Assembly: GCF_020921035.1 (NCBI RefSeq)
Contig: NC_063160.1
Span: forward strand, 20,743,595 to 20,807,594
DNA: 64,000 nucleotides
Direction: 5' to 3'
Origin: Rhodamnia argentea
Taxonomy: Eukaryota > Streptophyta > Magnoliopsida > Myrtales > Myrtaceae
Made by a program: the position numbers and the translations under genes. Below are positions 24,429 to 37,017 of the stretch, piece by piece. The notes below the pieces were generated by a model. That model had not been told where the DNA came from. It saw nothing but the letters and a program-made list of their open reading frames with translations, and searched no databases. Position 1 is the first letter of the stretch. Each line of letters begins with the position of its first letter.

Positions 24429-27365
24429 ATGAACACGCCGCTGTCGTTGCCGGAGATGCTTCACTGCGAGGAGACGATGGTCCTCGAACGACAGCGGGCT
24501 CGCATGAAGTGGCAACCGGACCAGCTTCAGCTTCACGTGCAGAGCGAGGGGCAGGGGTGTTATTTCGGCGGTGGGAGCGAGTTGAACGGTACGTTTAGCT
24601 TGGGGCAGAGCATTGAGAGCTTGATGGACTGCGGCGGCGCCGAGGCGGTGTTCGCGGAGGTGCTGAACCACCCGATTAAGCCCGACCCGGGCGTCGAAAG
24701 CGGGTGGCTGAGTGGCTTCGACTTGTCTGGCTTGGGCTATGGGGCGTGTGGGTTTGGGGGTGGAAGTGGTCTGGAGGTGAATTTCGCCATTAACAGGACT
24801 TTGAGCTGCCCCCCGGCGGTGGCTGTGGCCGCGGCCGCGGTCTCGGCGGCGACGCCGGCGGTGACTGCGGAGAAAGCCCAAGAGTCCGTGGTTTCGGAGA
24901 AGATAAGCCAAGCTGGGCGAGAGAATTCCAAGAAGAGGAAAGTGGATAAAGTGCACAACGCAAAGGTGCGTTCTTTCTCCCTATGTCTGTTGAATTTTCC
25001 CAACTCTTTTCGAGTGTAAATGCGGTTTTAGGATAGATCATTAAGTGAACTTCTGGGTACTTGATCTCTTCTCTCTTTCTTTTTCATTTCATTTTTCGGT
25101 GTTATAACCCCATTTGATCTCTCATCTTAAAACATGCATCTCTAATGTCAGATGAGTTTCATAATATTTTCTTCCCTCTCCCTTCAGCAGAAACGGTCCT
25201 TTTTTCTTCTTTCCCGAGTAGTCTGGTCAATTATGAGAAAGCTGTAATTTTTCAGGAAATGGGTGATTTTGTGAGGATCGTGATGGATAATTTAGCTGAC
25301 ATGTTGCTTACAATTTGCAGATTGAAGATGAATCCAGAGATAAAAGGATCAAAGGGTGCCCTGAAGAGGTAGAGTCAAAGATCACAGAGCAGAGCAACAA
25401 CAAGACCAACAACAACAACAACAAAGAAGCATCTGCAGGCTCTTCAAAGGAAAACTCGAAGGTCTCCGATGTCCCAAAGCTCGATTATATCCATGTCCGA
25501 GCTCGTCGCGGTCAAGCCACAGATAGCCACAGCTTAGCCGAAAGAGTAAGCCCGGAGTTCGAAAATTCTGTTTACTCCATTAGGCCTACTAACTCTGGTT
25601 ACACTCGAAATTCGAAGGTTTCATTGGACCTAATATGGAAGTTCCTCGTGTTGTAATTTTGTTTAATCTTAGGTGAGGAGGGAAAAGATCAGCGAGAGAA
25701 TGAAGTTCCTTCAAGATTTAGTCCCGGGGTGTAACAAGATAACCGGGAAGGCGGGAATGCTTGATGAGATAATTAACTATGTCCAATCTCTGCAAAGACA
25801 AGTAGAGGTAAAGATCTAGCAACATGTGATGCTCTACACTCTTGTTTGGAGTTTTTAACTCTCAGAACATCCAAATCATTTGTCTACATCCATCACGCAG
25901 TTCTTGTCCATGAAACTGGCTGCTGTTAATCCGAGACTCGACCTAGACCTCGACAACATCTTCGCGAAAGAGGTAGTTATTGCATTTTAAGGAATTATGA
26001 GATGCAATTCACTTTAGAGTGTTCCTATTTGCTTTCCTATTGTGTTAATCACTTAAAAGTTTTCTAGAGATGAATATTCTTAACAAGCTGGTAACTTGTA
26101 ACGTTCCTGGTTTGTGCTAACTTGTGGGTTGACTATAATATCTTTTAGCAGAATTGAGAACATTTCTGATCCTGACAATTATTTAAGAGATATGTAATCC
26201 TAATATACGAGGAAAGCCGGAATATTTGTTCCTCAAAAAGCTCTTTTTTAGAGCCATCTCTCTAAGATCGCATTTGTGTTACTAAAATGAAGCAAGCTCG
26301 AATTTTTCTACCAAGTTGGAGGTTTCCTCATGCTCTTTTTACTTTAATATCTGCAGATGATTCCTGCATGCACGGCGAGCTTTCCAACAATTGACATGTT
26401 GTCGGATATGGCAAATCCAGCCTACCTTCCTTTTAGTCCAACACAAACGGTAGTGTCATGCTCTGGCATGGAAACAGGAATCAATCCCGACTTGGGTCTC
26501 CGAAGGACGATAAGCGCCCCCTTGTCGATCCCCAATGCTTTTGTCAACTCGTCCTGCTTCACTGTAATTCCTCCTGCACTCTCTGTACTACATTTCCCGA
26601 TTCCCAGCATAAATTAATAAATCTTTTCACTTACATTGTTTGGACTCCGCAGCAATTACAGCAACCTTCGACATGGGATCTCGGTTTGCAGAATCTTTAC
26701 AACATGGAATTCCACCAAGGAAAAACAATGGCCTTTCCATCTCAACAGTTCGCAGGTAATATTTCTTCTTTCTTATGATCACCTAATGTCTTGATCGTGA
26801 GAGAATTGATGTAAAGTGAGATCAACTATCAATGATGGATACGAAAAGGAACCCCACATGCCTATAATGATTGTGCTCAGTGATAGTGGCATCTTTCTAA
26901 TTGTGATGAAGGGTAATGGATTACAGAGATATTTCCTGTATTGCTTCTTTCTCTCACTCTCTTAAAAGTCATCCAAACAGTGGATCCTTAAAGGCCATAT
27001 AACAGCACTAAGTTGATCCTTTGAGTAAGGCAATAAAGCCTCTAGTGCATTTTGACTTTCTCAACCAAGGAAGTCTCGAGCAAACTAGTAATGGCAATTC
27101 TTGAAGCCTCTCCCTTTTTCCTCTTGAGAATCCGCAGAAGTCAGTTTTTTCGGTAATTGATAAAATTAGCACCAACAAAGTTTATTTTAAATGATGCTAC
27201 TAATCGGCCTTGAGGCAGGTCGAAGCCAGGCTTGTCATCTATAAATGGTGGTTGATTCTTTTACAAAGAAAACTGCTTATCTGGTTACCTTTTCGAATCT
27301 GATGATTGCTTCTACAAATTTTTGCAGGTTCGGTTGAGGGCAGTAATCTGAAGACGGAGATGTGA
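24429..27365 (+). CDS. bHLH transcription factor, CIB1/bHLH63-like, seven exons
   Basis: Predicted 438-aa nuclear bHLH factor. Arabidopsis CIB1 (bHLH63) binds cryptochrome 2 in blue light and promotes FT transcription and flowering. Coding exons: 24429-24965, 25321-25545, 25673-25807, 25901-25972, 26357-26563, 26653-26755, 27328-27365; all junctions are GT-AG and keep frame. The N-terminus holds [13 protein letters not shown], like the CIB1 start. The bHLH begins at [20 protein letters not shown] and continues [20 protein letters not shown], then [20 protein letters not shown] and [12 protein letters not shown]. The basic helix shows the His-Glu-Arg set of G-box binders. Exon 2/3 splits the basic region exactly after AER. 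Ala/Gly-rich and Asn-rich linkers (residues about 140-155 and 205-215) are less conserved. Orthology to CIB1 rather than CIL/BEE paralogues is inferred from memory of sequences. Confidence 0.9.
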
Positions 27366-28620
27366 ACCAGCATCTCATCTTCATAACTTCTATGACTACA
27401 TTCCAAATTGCTGGGATCCAGATTTTTTCTCCTGCCTATGTATAGAAAGATATATTTGTATGAACATTTACGCCAATTGCATGAATAATAGTAGTCCCGA
27501 CCTTTCCTCGCCTGTCTTTCTCTAGCCAAGAACCTTCACTCGCGACTGGTCATATGCTTTTTTACATCGAAAAATGTCAGGAGGGGGTGAGGATGAACAA
27601 CATCAGAAAAAGAGAGAGACTTGAGCATCAATACGAGGAACAAACAGAGAAAAATTGTGGAAATGCTTAAAACCATTCTGCAGAAATCTGCCAAGACTCT
27701 TGATTAATAGTGGATTACAAGTAGAGTTAGTGAATTTCAAGGGACCAGTCAGAGAAGTCCTCAGCTCAAGCCCTCTGTGTCCCTCAGGAACTGATTCCTT
27801 TCTGGCTTTACGATCATTCCATCACATTGAGCAAGCATGCTAAATGACATAGAAGTACAACGGTTTCGCTGGAAAAAGATGATGGTGATGGAGGAGAGGG
27901 ACCAATTCAAATTGTGTGAAGAAAAGCAGAGATAATGCCCCATCATTTTCACTCTGCCATCGTGCAAGTTACCAACTTTTTTTGTGGACAGTGCTGCTAA
28001 ATCTAATTGACCATTGGACTCCGTCTTCTTCCTCGGTTGCCATGCCATAATATCTGCATCATCATCATCATCCTCTATCTGTGACTGTGATTCTAATATC
28101 CATAAGCACCTAAATTGACAATTCCGCGAGGCTCCCGTTACTCGGAAATCTACCCCGAGAGTCCACCGACAATGAAGAAATGTTCCTCCCGCGAATCGAG
28201 CACATAATTCACTGTCTTGCAACTAACTAGAGGCGAGCAGATTGGCTCATTCAATGAAGGGGCGAGGGCTAGGGTGGGGACCGCGAGAAGTTGCCTGCGG
28301 AGGAAGTTGATCAGCTCTGGGTGTGATTGCAAAGGAGAGGAACCGCAGGGTTGGCCTTCATTTTCAAGCCAGAGGTTGGAGTGAGAGGGACGGACCTGGC
28401 CTCATCCATTAACCAAGATCTCCTTGATTCTCTTTGCTCCATGGGATGTTGAGAGGTGAATTTGCCTTTTCCCTTTCGTTGGGCCCAACATCAACTTTCA
28501 GCAATTTCCTGTCTCTCTCTCTCTCTCTCTTTCTCTCTCTCAGAGTAAACCCCATGTAGATACCTTCAATTTTCTATACATGTCAGATACTCAATTTTCT
28601 GTCTTTATTTCTTCTTATGC
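27366..28620. other. bHLH 3' UTR and spacer
   Basis: The first part is probably 3' UTR. Nothing coding is recognised in the remainder; a CT microsatellite lies at 28511-28541. Confidence 0.4.
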
Positions 28621-29383
28621 GGAATCAACAACTAGGGATAAGAAGTGGAACCAATACTAGATATGGTTCTTTCCGAGAAAAACAAAAAGAAAAAACAGAA
28701 AACTGAAGAATTGATACGCCAGCCCCATGGACGGGCTGTACCACTGCAACTTCTTTCATTCCAGGACATTGAACACAGATACCCTTTTGTACCCCCCTTT
28801 CGACCCACAGCGTAATGACATCTGTGAATCATGGATTGGCCTACAAACACAGGACACCCACGTCCGATTAGAACTAGAAAAAAGCACAAATGCCGCATGA
28901 AGATTACACGGATGTTGTCACGAATTACATACATTTTTTGGTAGGCAACGATCCAATTTGTGACTCGTGTCATCAGCTGTCCTAGTTAGGTTATTACATG
29001 GACAGTGTTATGACTCAGGTTTCTGTCTTTTTCTTTTGTAAGGGGAATCAACAAATTGGGACAAAAGTGAAACAACAGCACCATTGTACCACTTCGACTC
29101 TTTCATTACCAGACCTCGAACTTATTGGGAAGGCATGGACTCAATTTTTTTTTGTAACATTTTGGACTCAGTTCAAAGCTGATACCTTTTTGGTTATACC
29201 CTTCGAGATTCTTGAATAGAATTATGGGTGGGTCTCCAAAGACATGACATCCACATTAGATTAGAATTAGTGAAAAGCACGAAAGTTGGATGAGCATCAG
29301 AGAATTCCACTGCTACCATTTGTCTATGTAAACTTAAAACTTTCTTCTTTGGTGGACCCCATCTAATTTGTGACTAATTGTAA
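28621..29383 (+). repeat. diverged tandem direct repeat, period about 423 bp
   Basis: The segment from GGAATCAACAACTAGGGATA (28621) is repeated from GGAATCAACAAATTGGGACA (29044). Shared landmarks in order: GTACCAC..., TCTTTCATT, GATACC(T/C)TTTTG, AGACATGACATCCAC versus CAGGACACCCACGTC, GATTAGAA(T/C)TAG, AAAAGCAC, and CCAATTTGTGACT versus CTAATTTGTGACT. The copies differ by many substitutions and small gaps, so the duplication is old. Confidence 0.6.
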
Positions 29384-29728
29384 CAAGGAAAAATGACACA
29401 AATGGCGCCTAAACTTTGGCCCAATGTACAATGTGATCTATGAACTTTTAATTTGACCAATATGGTCCATGAACTTTAAATTTATTCAATGTGGTCCCCG
29501 AACTTTTGGAACATATTCAACTTAGTCTCTAAACTATAAGAAAATATTCAAAATAGTGCCCGAACTTGAATTAATGGAAGGACTACGCTGAACATCATCC
29601 TATAATTCGGGGACTCAGTTGAACATGTATCAAAAGTTCAGGGATTATATTGATCAAATTAAAAGTCCAGGAACTATATTGCACATTGAAGCAAAATTGC
29701 GAGATCATTTGTGCAATTATTCCTTGTA
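29383..29728. mobile_element. foldback element, family D
   Basis: Ends TAACAAGGAA and TTCCTTGTAA are inverted repeats. The arms are made of AACTTTT-containing units; in the left arm AACT falls at 29412, 29443, 29472, 29501, 29532 and 29563, so 29-31 bp apart. About 345 bp with no coding capacity. A worn relative is at 35778-36085. Confidence 0.7.
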
Positions 29729-30301
29729 ATAACTGACCTAGGTAGATAATTGAAACATACCCCCTTAGAGTTACCTGTGCTTTCAGTTTTCGCCTTCAGT
29801 TCAAGAATTGGAAAAAGAAATTGATGAGTTTGAGAATCGTTAAAGAGAGTTTTCGCTTTCATCTTTCGCTTGCTTCGTTTATACTCAATAAGGCCATGTG
29901 TTTAGGCTATCGGCCAAACCCCATAAAGTTCTGGGTCATTTCGCCAAATTCTCATCTTCTGCTGTTTGCCACTTTTCGTAAATTGTGCAGTAAATTTCAC
30001 CATGTTCGTAACGCCATTAGCTGTAAAACCCCTCTGTCGCAAACTTCAGTTCGATATATCTTTGTCCCTCTGATACTCAACACTCCAACAATACATCTAA
30101 CCCGTCACGAAAGAATATTATCTTCATTCAACCTCGTATTGTTCTAGAATAGCGAAAAAAGAAGGCCTGTCAGAAGAAGAGGCTAACAATGGTGCCAAAT
30201 TGTGAACTGAGATCCCTTTTATAACATAAGTCACAACTTAAACAGGTGGCAAAATTTCATCAAGGATAGACAGATCAGTAAAATGCTACGCATGCCCTCA
30301 T
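29729..30301. other. spacer and probable 3' UTR of the SPB1 gene
   Basis: No gene recognised. The right end is likely 3' UTR of the minus-strand methyltransferase. An open frame at 29821-30147 has no family resemblance. Confidence 0.4.
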
Positions 30302-33300
30302 TCATGCACGCCCGCCTTTTGCTTTGTTTCCCATCTTCCCCTTTCCAGAGCCCTTTCCTGATCCTTTACCGGCTCGAGCTTTTGCATTCTTTCCCTTTTT
30401 CAAACCGCCTTTTCCTGGCTTGCCCTTTCCACGACTCCTAGCATCCTTTTTCATCCTTCGGTCAACAATGACTTTCCCCTTCCCGGCCTTGACCTGAACC
30501 CCCTTCTTTGCAACCACATACTCCTTTTGAGGCTTTTTGGGTGCAGCCTTCTTGTACAGCTGGTCGATCATCCTACTCTTGGAACGATCAGATATATCTG
30601 TCTGGTCCGATATAGAGTTCGCTTTCTTGCGAATCTTGTCTAGCTTCCTCATGGCAGCCTTCTTCTTTCGTGCTTTGGCCTCTGCCACCTTCTTAGCTGG
30701 GCGGGCATCTATCTCCTTAAATTGCGCCTTCATTGCAGCAATTTCCTCTTTCGTCACAGGCTTAATTGGTTGCCGGTGTCTCCTCTCCTCATCTAAAAAC
30801 CACTCAGGCAGCCCCTCATCATCAAACATGTACTTATTGTAGGCATCATCTAGGATTTCCTCTCTCTGCTTTTTCCTTAGCATCTTCTTTGCACAAGCCA
30901 AGATCTCAGCTTTTGTGTCAATATCTTCATCCTCCGAGTCATCAGAGGACGACTCACCACTAGAATCAGTGACTGGTGCAGGAACTATCTCAAAATCATC
31001 TCTCCCCTTGGAAGTTTGAACCGTGTCCAATGCTGCAACTTGGGTTGCTGTCTTGACCTTCGCTGGTGTCGGAAGTTCTTTTCTGTGCTGATCAATTTGC
31101 ATCTCATCATCACTTTCATACTTCCCCAAATCTCCCCCTTCTACAGCTTCAGCGAAGATATCTTGGCTGAACCACTTATTGGTTATCTCTTCTTGGGTAG
31201 GCACTTCACCATTATCAAGGTTTACCATAAGTGGATTTGACTCATTATCACCCTCAGCTTTGTCAGAGTCCTCATCATAATGGATCATGTCCTCCTTTTC
31301 ACTGTCCTGAATGGTGAAGAAGAAAAAAAATAAAGAATCAGCAATTTCCGTCTACTATGAAAAATACTATGCGCCACAAATACAAGCTAATGCATAAAAC
31401 CAAGTTTATGCTAGGCCTGTAACTGCACAAGGACCACCTTATGAATAGAAAGTTTGTAGCACTAGAATATAATCTGATTGTAGTCTGTCTGTCTGTCCAG
31501 AAAGCACAATCACATAAATGAAAAACAGATCTGTACAAAAGTCCATGCGTACTGATACTCGGAGCTTGGGGTTCTGTACCTCTAAAAGTTGGTCATTTTC
31601 ATAAGCTTGTTTAGCACGCTTCCGCTGTTTTGTGCTACCCTCCTTTTTGGCTACATAGCGCTCATAAGCCTCATCGAGAAACTCTTCCATCTTTTCATCA
31701 TATCTGCCATGAGAGCATAATATGAGATAAACACTCTTAAATATGCCTGATAATTCCGCAATCACGGAAAGTCAGGAATATTACCTTTTGCGTTCTTCCT
31801 CTGAATCAGCATCGCTTGAAGATTGCTCCTCACTTTCCTTCAAAGTTCCTTCATCGTCACTATTCCGCGAGTCCACATTTTCCTCGTCAAGTTCATTGGA
31901 ATCAACAGCAATCAAATCTTTCTTGCCCTATAGAAGCAGAAAATGACCACTAGTCAGACAATTACAGTTAAAGAAAGACCAGCTTATCTTGCATTTCTTT
32001 TTAACCTTTTTGCCCTCCAAATCAAAACAAAGCATTCAATAAGAAACTGAGGCTCGATAAAAAGTTCCCTAGCCAATAATTTTACTCCAACCAAGAAAGG
32101 GATGGGGGAGATCCAGTCCACCCTGGCTCTTTCCCCTAATATTTGACAAATTGCCACGTGGGAAAGATGATAGCCATCTTTCAAAGCCAAAGCTCTATAT
32201 CTGTGCTTTAATGACAGAAACTCATCACACATAAGCAAACATATGAACTGAGAAACGGGGGACGAAAATCATTTCACTGATGAACTCAGGGACGGGAAAA
32301 GGACATGAAGTGAGGATCAAGGAAACTTTTGGATCCCATGGAGAAGAAAAACAACAAGAAACTGCAAGATGATAGATGACCCAACATTTCTAAGTAATCA
32401 CAGATGCAGAAAACACTCGAGTATCTATCCACATTGTGCCTTCCTCCACCCCTCCTCCAACCAAGGGAAGGAGGAGGAGGAGAATGAGGAGGATGTTCAC
32501 ATACATAGCTTCAGTACATGCAAGGGAAACTAATTCCACAAGCAAGACCATGGAACAAGCAAGGGAAATCATAAAACAGTTCGAACAGAGCGTGCAAAAC
32601 TAACAACTTGCCTTGATGGAAGAAAGAGAAAACAATTCATGATCCATGTATCCATCTTCCAAAGCATCCACTTGCACACCTAAGGCCTTCCGTGCCTTGT
32701 CCTGACAAAATCAAATGTCAGTTTGGTTCTTTAATTCAAATGGCAGGTGACATGCTTTTGTCCTTTATTCCACTGCACAAAAGCCAAACCTTAGCTCGTC
32801 TTTTTGCAAGAAGCTTTTTTTGTCGTTTTTTCTTGCGATCCATAGCATATGTCAGCTCCTCCATCTCATTGAGTATTTTATCATCTTCATCTACCGCGTC
32901 TTCCTTGTTACCGACTGCAGGACTAGAAGAATCAGTCTTTGTTGCAGGAGACAGAGCCTTCCTTATTTGCATCCGCCATCTGCATGTCAACATAGAATAT
33001 GTCAAATCCAGAGAATGTCACACTTGGGACATTTATTTATAGAACACTAACAGACATGTCAGTTGACAGAAACTTTTGGGGTATTTGCCTGCAAGAGACT
33101 GCCTATTCGATAGTTCATCAAGCATTAATTGATGCTATCCGAAGTAAGCTCCTCACCATCCTTATTATTCCTATAACGGATGCACCTGGTCATCTATCTT
33201 AAAATGGCCAGTCAAAAGATAAACCCTAGACTAATGAAACAATATCTACATTGGTTTAGTCGTTGAATTGGATAGCCCTATACTAACTTCCAGGAGATAA

Positions 33301-35414
33301 GAAAAGCCAAGTAACAATCAAGCTATGCTAGAAACAATAAACAAATTTCATCAATTAAAGGAAGCAAATAAATCAAATTAAGTACATTGTTTTCACAATA
33401 GCGTGAAAGTGAAAGAGCCGCAGAAAGAGGCAAGGATACCTAACCTTTCCAACGACAAAATGGTATGTAAAATTTTGAAAATGATTCTATTGATGATAGC
33501 AGAGAGAACAGAAGGATGCAGATTGCTCACTTCAAAAGATGCTTGAAGTCCTGTTTTCCCAGGACTCGCAAATCCTCACATAGAAGTTTGACCTAGAAAA
33601 CAACAGGATTCAAGTTTTAGGAGGTAATAGACCACATATAAATAAATAACTGTACAAGGAAGAACAAGAAATTACCTCCTCGGTAGTTAAAGAGTGCTCC
33701 TTAATAGGCAAAGAAGCTGGATCATCAAATGATATTGAAGTTACTGAACCAAGTATCTCGAGAGGAGACTCAGACCAAATGAAATCTGCAGCTGAAGACA
33801 CTTTTCTGAAAATTGTTTCTCCATCTTCATAACTGAGAGAAAACAAAATAGTTAAAAGAGAACAATACTAGTGTTGTTGCTGGATACAAGAGGCAACTGG
33901 AAAATCATCGGTATGCTCTGCATAGATTAGCTGCTGCACTGCAATATGGCATGGTTTTTCAAACAGGAAGGCACTTCCACGTCACGTCAAAATTGAGTCT
34001 ATATATATGAAGTGAAACAGACATAATTAGCTTAACATCATCATCCAAAGAATGCTTACCCATCACGGTGTCTCTTTTGCTTTGTTCCTCTGAGTACATC
34101 GACCACCTATGCCAAATAGACACAAAACTAAGTCAAGAAGAGGCGCTGTATTTCGTGGTGAGATAACCGTCCCCGGGAAAGTCGTACCATACTATGCAGT
34201 AAATTAAGTAGCACGTACCTTCCTAGGGGGCTCAATAGATCCTTGAAACAGATGCTTCACATCAAGAAGCCGCGGATCAATTTTTGCAGGGGCCTTGTAT
34301 TTCAATCCCAAAACAAATATCTCAGCAGATGTGGACCGACTAGCAGCTGGTTTGTCCACCTCAACCTTTTCAAACAACTGGAGAGCAAATTCCAATGCTA
34401 AAATATTAGATCAGGTCTGGATGTATAAATCGATCATTAGATAACAAGGATCGTAAAACTACCTGCTTGAGGCAATACAGAACGGAGTTATAGTCTTGGG
34501 ACCTGAAAACCTGATACAGGTCGAGCAGAATGTAAGTAGAGCGAAAATGAATTCACCTGCAGTATATAGCAATACCCATGTGCTGGACTAGTACATAGTG
34601 ACAGGAAGGTTAAAACCCAAGAAGCAGAAGGAACATGCTAAAGATAAAAAAGTTCATTCGCCTAATGAGATATGGCGATGTGATGGAGCAATCCTACGCA
34701 GAAACTGTAGTTTAATTAGCAATCAGATGCACAGTAGATGCAATTACGTTTCTTCCATCCAATATGAAGAAGCTGCAAGCACTAAAAGCTTCTCATTTGA
34801 ACAAACGATCATCTACTCAATATCTCATCTTTAACCAGCTAAATTTTACTAATCCCATAGCATACGTACTCCAATCAAAACCTGCTAGCAGCTCAAACTT
34901 CAAAACCGCAAAGCTACGGAGCTGAAAACTGAACACACACCTTCGTCACGAACGTCCCTTTCGGAGCCAAAAACTGAGTCGCGAGCTTCACCGCATCAAT
35001 GACCAAGGCGTTCTGGCTCATAGCCTCCTGCGCCCACGCTCCACCGACATTCGGCGAGCCATCATGAAGCACCAAATCGAAGGCTCTGACCCCGTGCTCC
35101 CCCATCAGCTTCTTAACCCGCGCCCTGCACTCCGGCCTGGTGATGTCCTGCTCGATGGATATGGCGCCGCGGACCGGGGCGATGGGGACCAAGTCGATGC
35201 CGATGACGAGGCTGCCGACGGGGACGCGCTGGACGGCGACCTGCATCCAGCCGCCGGGGGCGGCGCAGAGGTCGAGGACGGCACGGGAGGAGCGGAGGAA
35301 GGAGAACTTGGAGTCGAGCTGGACGAGCTTCCACGAGGCTCGGGATCGATAGCCGTGCTCCTTGGCGAGGCGGTAGAACTTGTCCAGACGGTGCTTGCCC
35401 TTCACTTTGCCCAT
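30302..35414 (-). CDS. SPB1/FTSJ3-type pre-rRNA 2'-O-ribose methyltransferase, eleven exons
   Basis: Nucleolar AdoMet-dependent enzyme for 2'-O-methylation and processing of large-subunit pre-rRNA, by homology with yeast Spb1 and human FTSJ3. Exons (minus): 35414-34941, 34510-34463, 34377-34219, 34106-34060, 33832-33676, 33592-33531, 32979-32790, 32701-32612, 31927-31785, 31703-31580, 31306-30302; 832 aa, close to the size I recall for the Arabidopsis protein. The N-terminal RrmJ/FtsJ domain shows K29 ([11 protein letters not shown]), the AdoMet loop DLCAAPGGW (48-56), D118 in HDGSPN and K158 in GTFVTK, which fit the family's catalytic residues. Then come the [20 protein letters not shown] segment, acidic Ser/Asp/Glu-rich stretches, and a very basic Lys/Gly-rich C-terminal tail. 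The intron after exon 8 has a GC donor (AAG/GCAAGT); all others are GT-AG. Confidence 0.93.
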
Positions 35415-35460
35415 GGCGGTTCTTCCAAGTTCTTTGCACTTTCGCAGTTGCAGTTAGGTG

Positions 35461-35469
35461 TTAGGGTTT
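35461..35469 (-). promoter_or_regulatory. telo-box upstream of the SPB1-type gene
   Basis: AAACCCTAA on the minus strand, about 47 bases before the ATG. This motif is typical of plant ribosomal-protein and ribosome-biogenesis promoters. A site II-type TGGGCC lies further upstream at 35623-35628. Confidence 0.6.
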
Positions 35470-35777
35470 ATGAAGCTGTGCGTTCTCCTCCGTTTTGGCA
35501 AGCGCGGGTAATTATGATTAGCCGACTTGACGTATTTGCCCCTTTTCCGCCTCAGACGAGCGACTTGCCGTTTCTCGGATTGAGAAAATATTTTAGGGGA
35601 AAGGAAAAGCCCGAGCCAGCCGGGCCCATCTTCAAAAGCCCGCAAGTGCGCTCCGGGCTTATTGGCCCGTTCGGGCCTGGACAGCTATGCCCATCTACAC
35701 GACAAGCAGTTTGTGCTACAGCAAAATCACAATCAAGGGATAATGGGCTCCCCGTATTTTGGCCGAACATGCATTAT

Positions 35778-36085
35778 CGTTTTTTAACTTTACTATAACG
35801 TACAATGTGAAACTCTGAAATTTTAATACAAGTTCAATTTAATCTCCAAACTATATAAAAATGTTCAATGTTGTCCTTTCATGAATTTAAGTTCGAGGAC
35901 GATATTCAATTTAGTCTCCGAACTATATAATTTGGGAATTAAATTAAACATGTATCAAAAGTCCATGAACCACGTTGAACGACTTAGAAGTTGTGAAACG
36001 ACATTTCATAATAAATTAAAGTCTAAGGATCACATTAAATAAATTAAAAGTTGGAGGGCTCATGGACCATTCCCGTCATTTTCCA
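35778..36085. mobile_element. worn foldback element, family D
   Basis: Carries family D units (AATTTAATCTCCAAACTATA, AGTCTCCGAACTATATAATT, and in inverted sense AAACATGTATCAAAAGTCCA, ATTAAAGTCTAAGGATCACA). The left end is poorly preserved. Confidence 0.5.
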
Positions 36086-36559
36086 CGAAATCAAAGAAGA
36101 GGGCGCCATGGATGCTCCAATTCTGGTCCCTCCACAAGAGAGCGCCTCTCGGTCCAATGTGAGGATTTTAGAGCAAGCATCTTGAGGAAGCCCCATTCGC
36201 CCATCCACCGAACGCACATCACCCTTCCCCGAAAACCTTCAATTTTCGTCGCAACCATTGTGGCATTTACACTAAAAGAGGAGATCCCCGAAAATTGACT
36301 GCACCGGTAGGATCAAAGTGCGGCCCCTGGGTCTATCTGATGGCCACCGGCGACGAGGGCAGCTTGTTTCACTGCCGTGTCGTCTGAGGGCGGAGTCGAT
36401 GCTAGCCTCAAATCCGCCATCTTCTCGTGCTGTTTTTTTTCTGGTTGGTGTAAAGCAGTCAAAATACATCATTCGAGCTTGGATTGTGGTCCGGGCCATC
36501 AAATTTGTGAACTTTGAAACCATCAAATTCTGGTCGGTGTAATGTAGTGATTTTGTGAT

Positions 36560-37017
36560 CAGCGGGTATCCTTTTGCGATTACTCACTCTTGATCTAGAG
36601 TTAGATTTAGATTTGGGTGTTATTCTATTCCGATCTAAAAATAGATCCGGGATTTGTAAGACGTTTTTTATGCTATTTCAATCTGTTGAGGTTGTTGCTA
36701 TCTCTCCGTTGTGATGGTGCTGGGACGCCGAACTTAGGCATACACCGCCTTTTGGCAAAGCCGTTGCTACTAGAGATGAACTTCTCGGTGTGTGCTTATC
36801 ATTGATAATGATGCGGATTTAGTGATCGTCCGCCGGTTGTGCTTGGATGCAATGCCGGATCTGTCCTTGAAGAATGAGCGAGTTTCTACAAATTGGACCG
36901 AGTTGATTTACTTTTCAAATTTACTTATTTTGTGGGATTTTCATTTTTATTTTGAAGTGATGTATGTCTCTTTGATGTGAAATGAAGATTTTTCTTTCGA
37001 CCAAAAAAAAAAAAAAA
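36560..37017 (+). mobile_element. possible 3' tail of a non-LTR retroposon (LINE-like)
   Basis: T-rich non-coding sequence ending in GAAGATTTTTCTTTCGACC and a 15-base poly(A) at 37003-37017. Plant LINE 3' ends often look like this (a T-rich UTR, a pseudo-polyadenylation area, then A-tail). No reverse transcriptase is present and no target duplication was found, so a processed transcript tail is an alternative. Confidence 0.35.

Noticed and set aside
24318-24956. 212-codon antisense frame over bHLH exon 1
   Set aside because: Shadow of a GC-rich coding exon; the sense strand has clear family similarity.
35064-35798. 244-codon antisense frame over the methyltransferase first exon
   Set aside because: Shadow of the real minus-strand exon with the FtsJ motifs.
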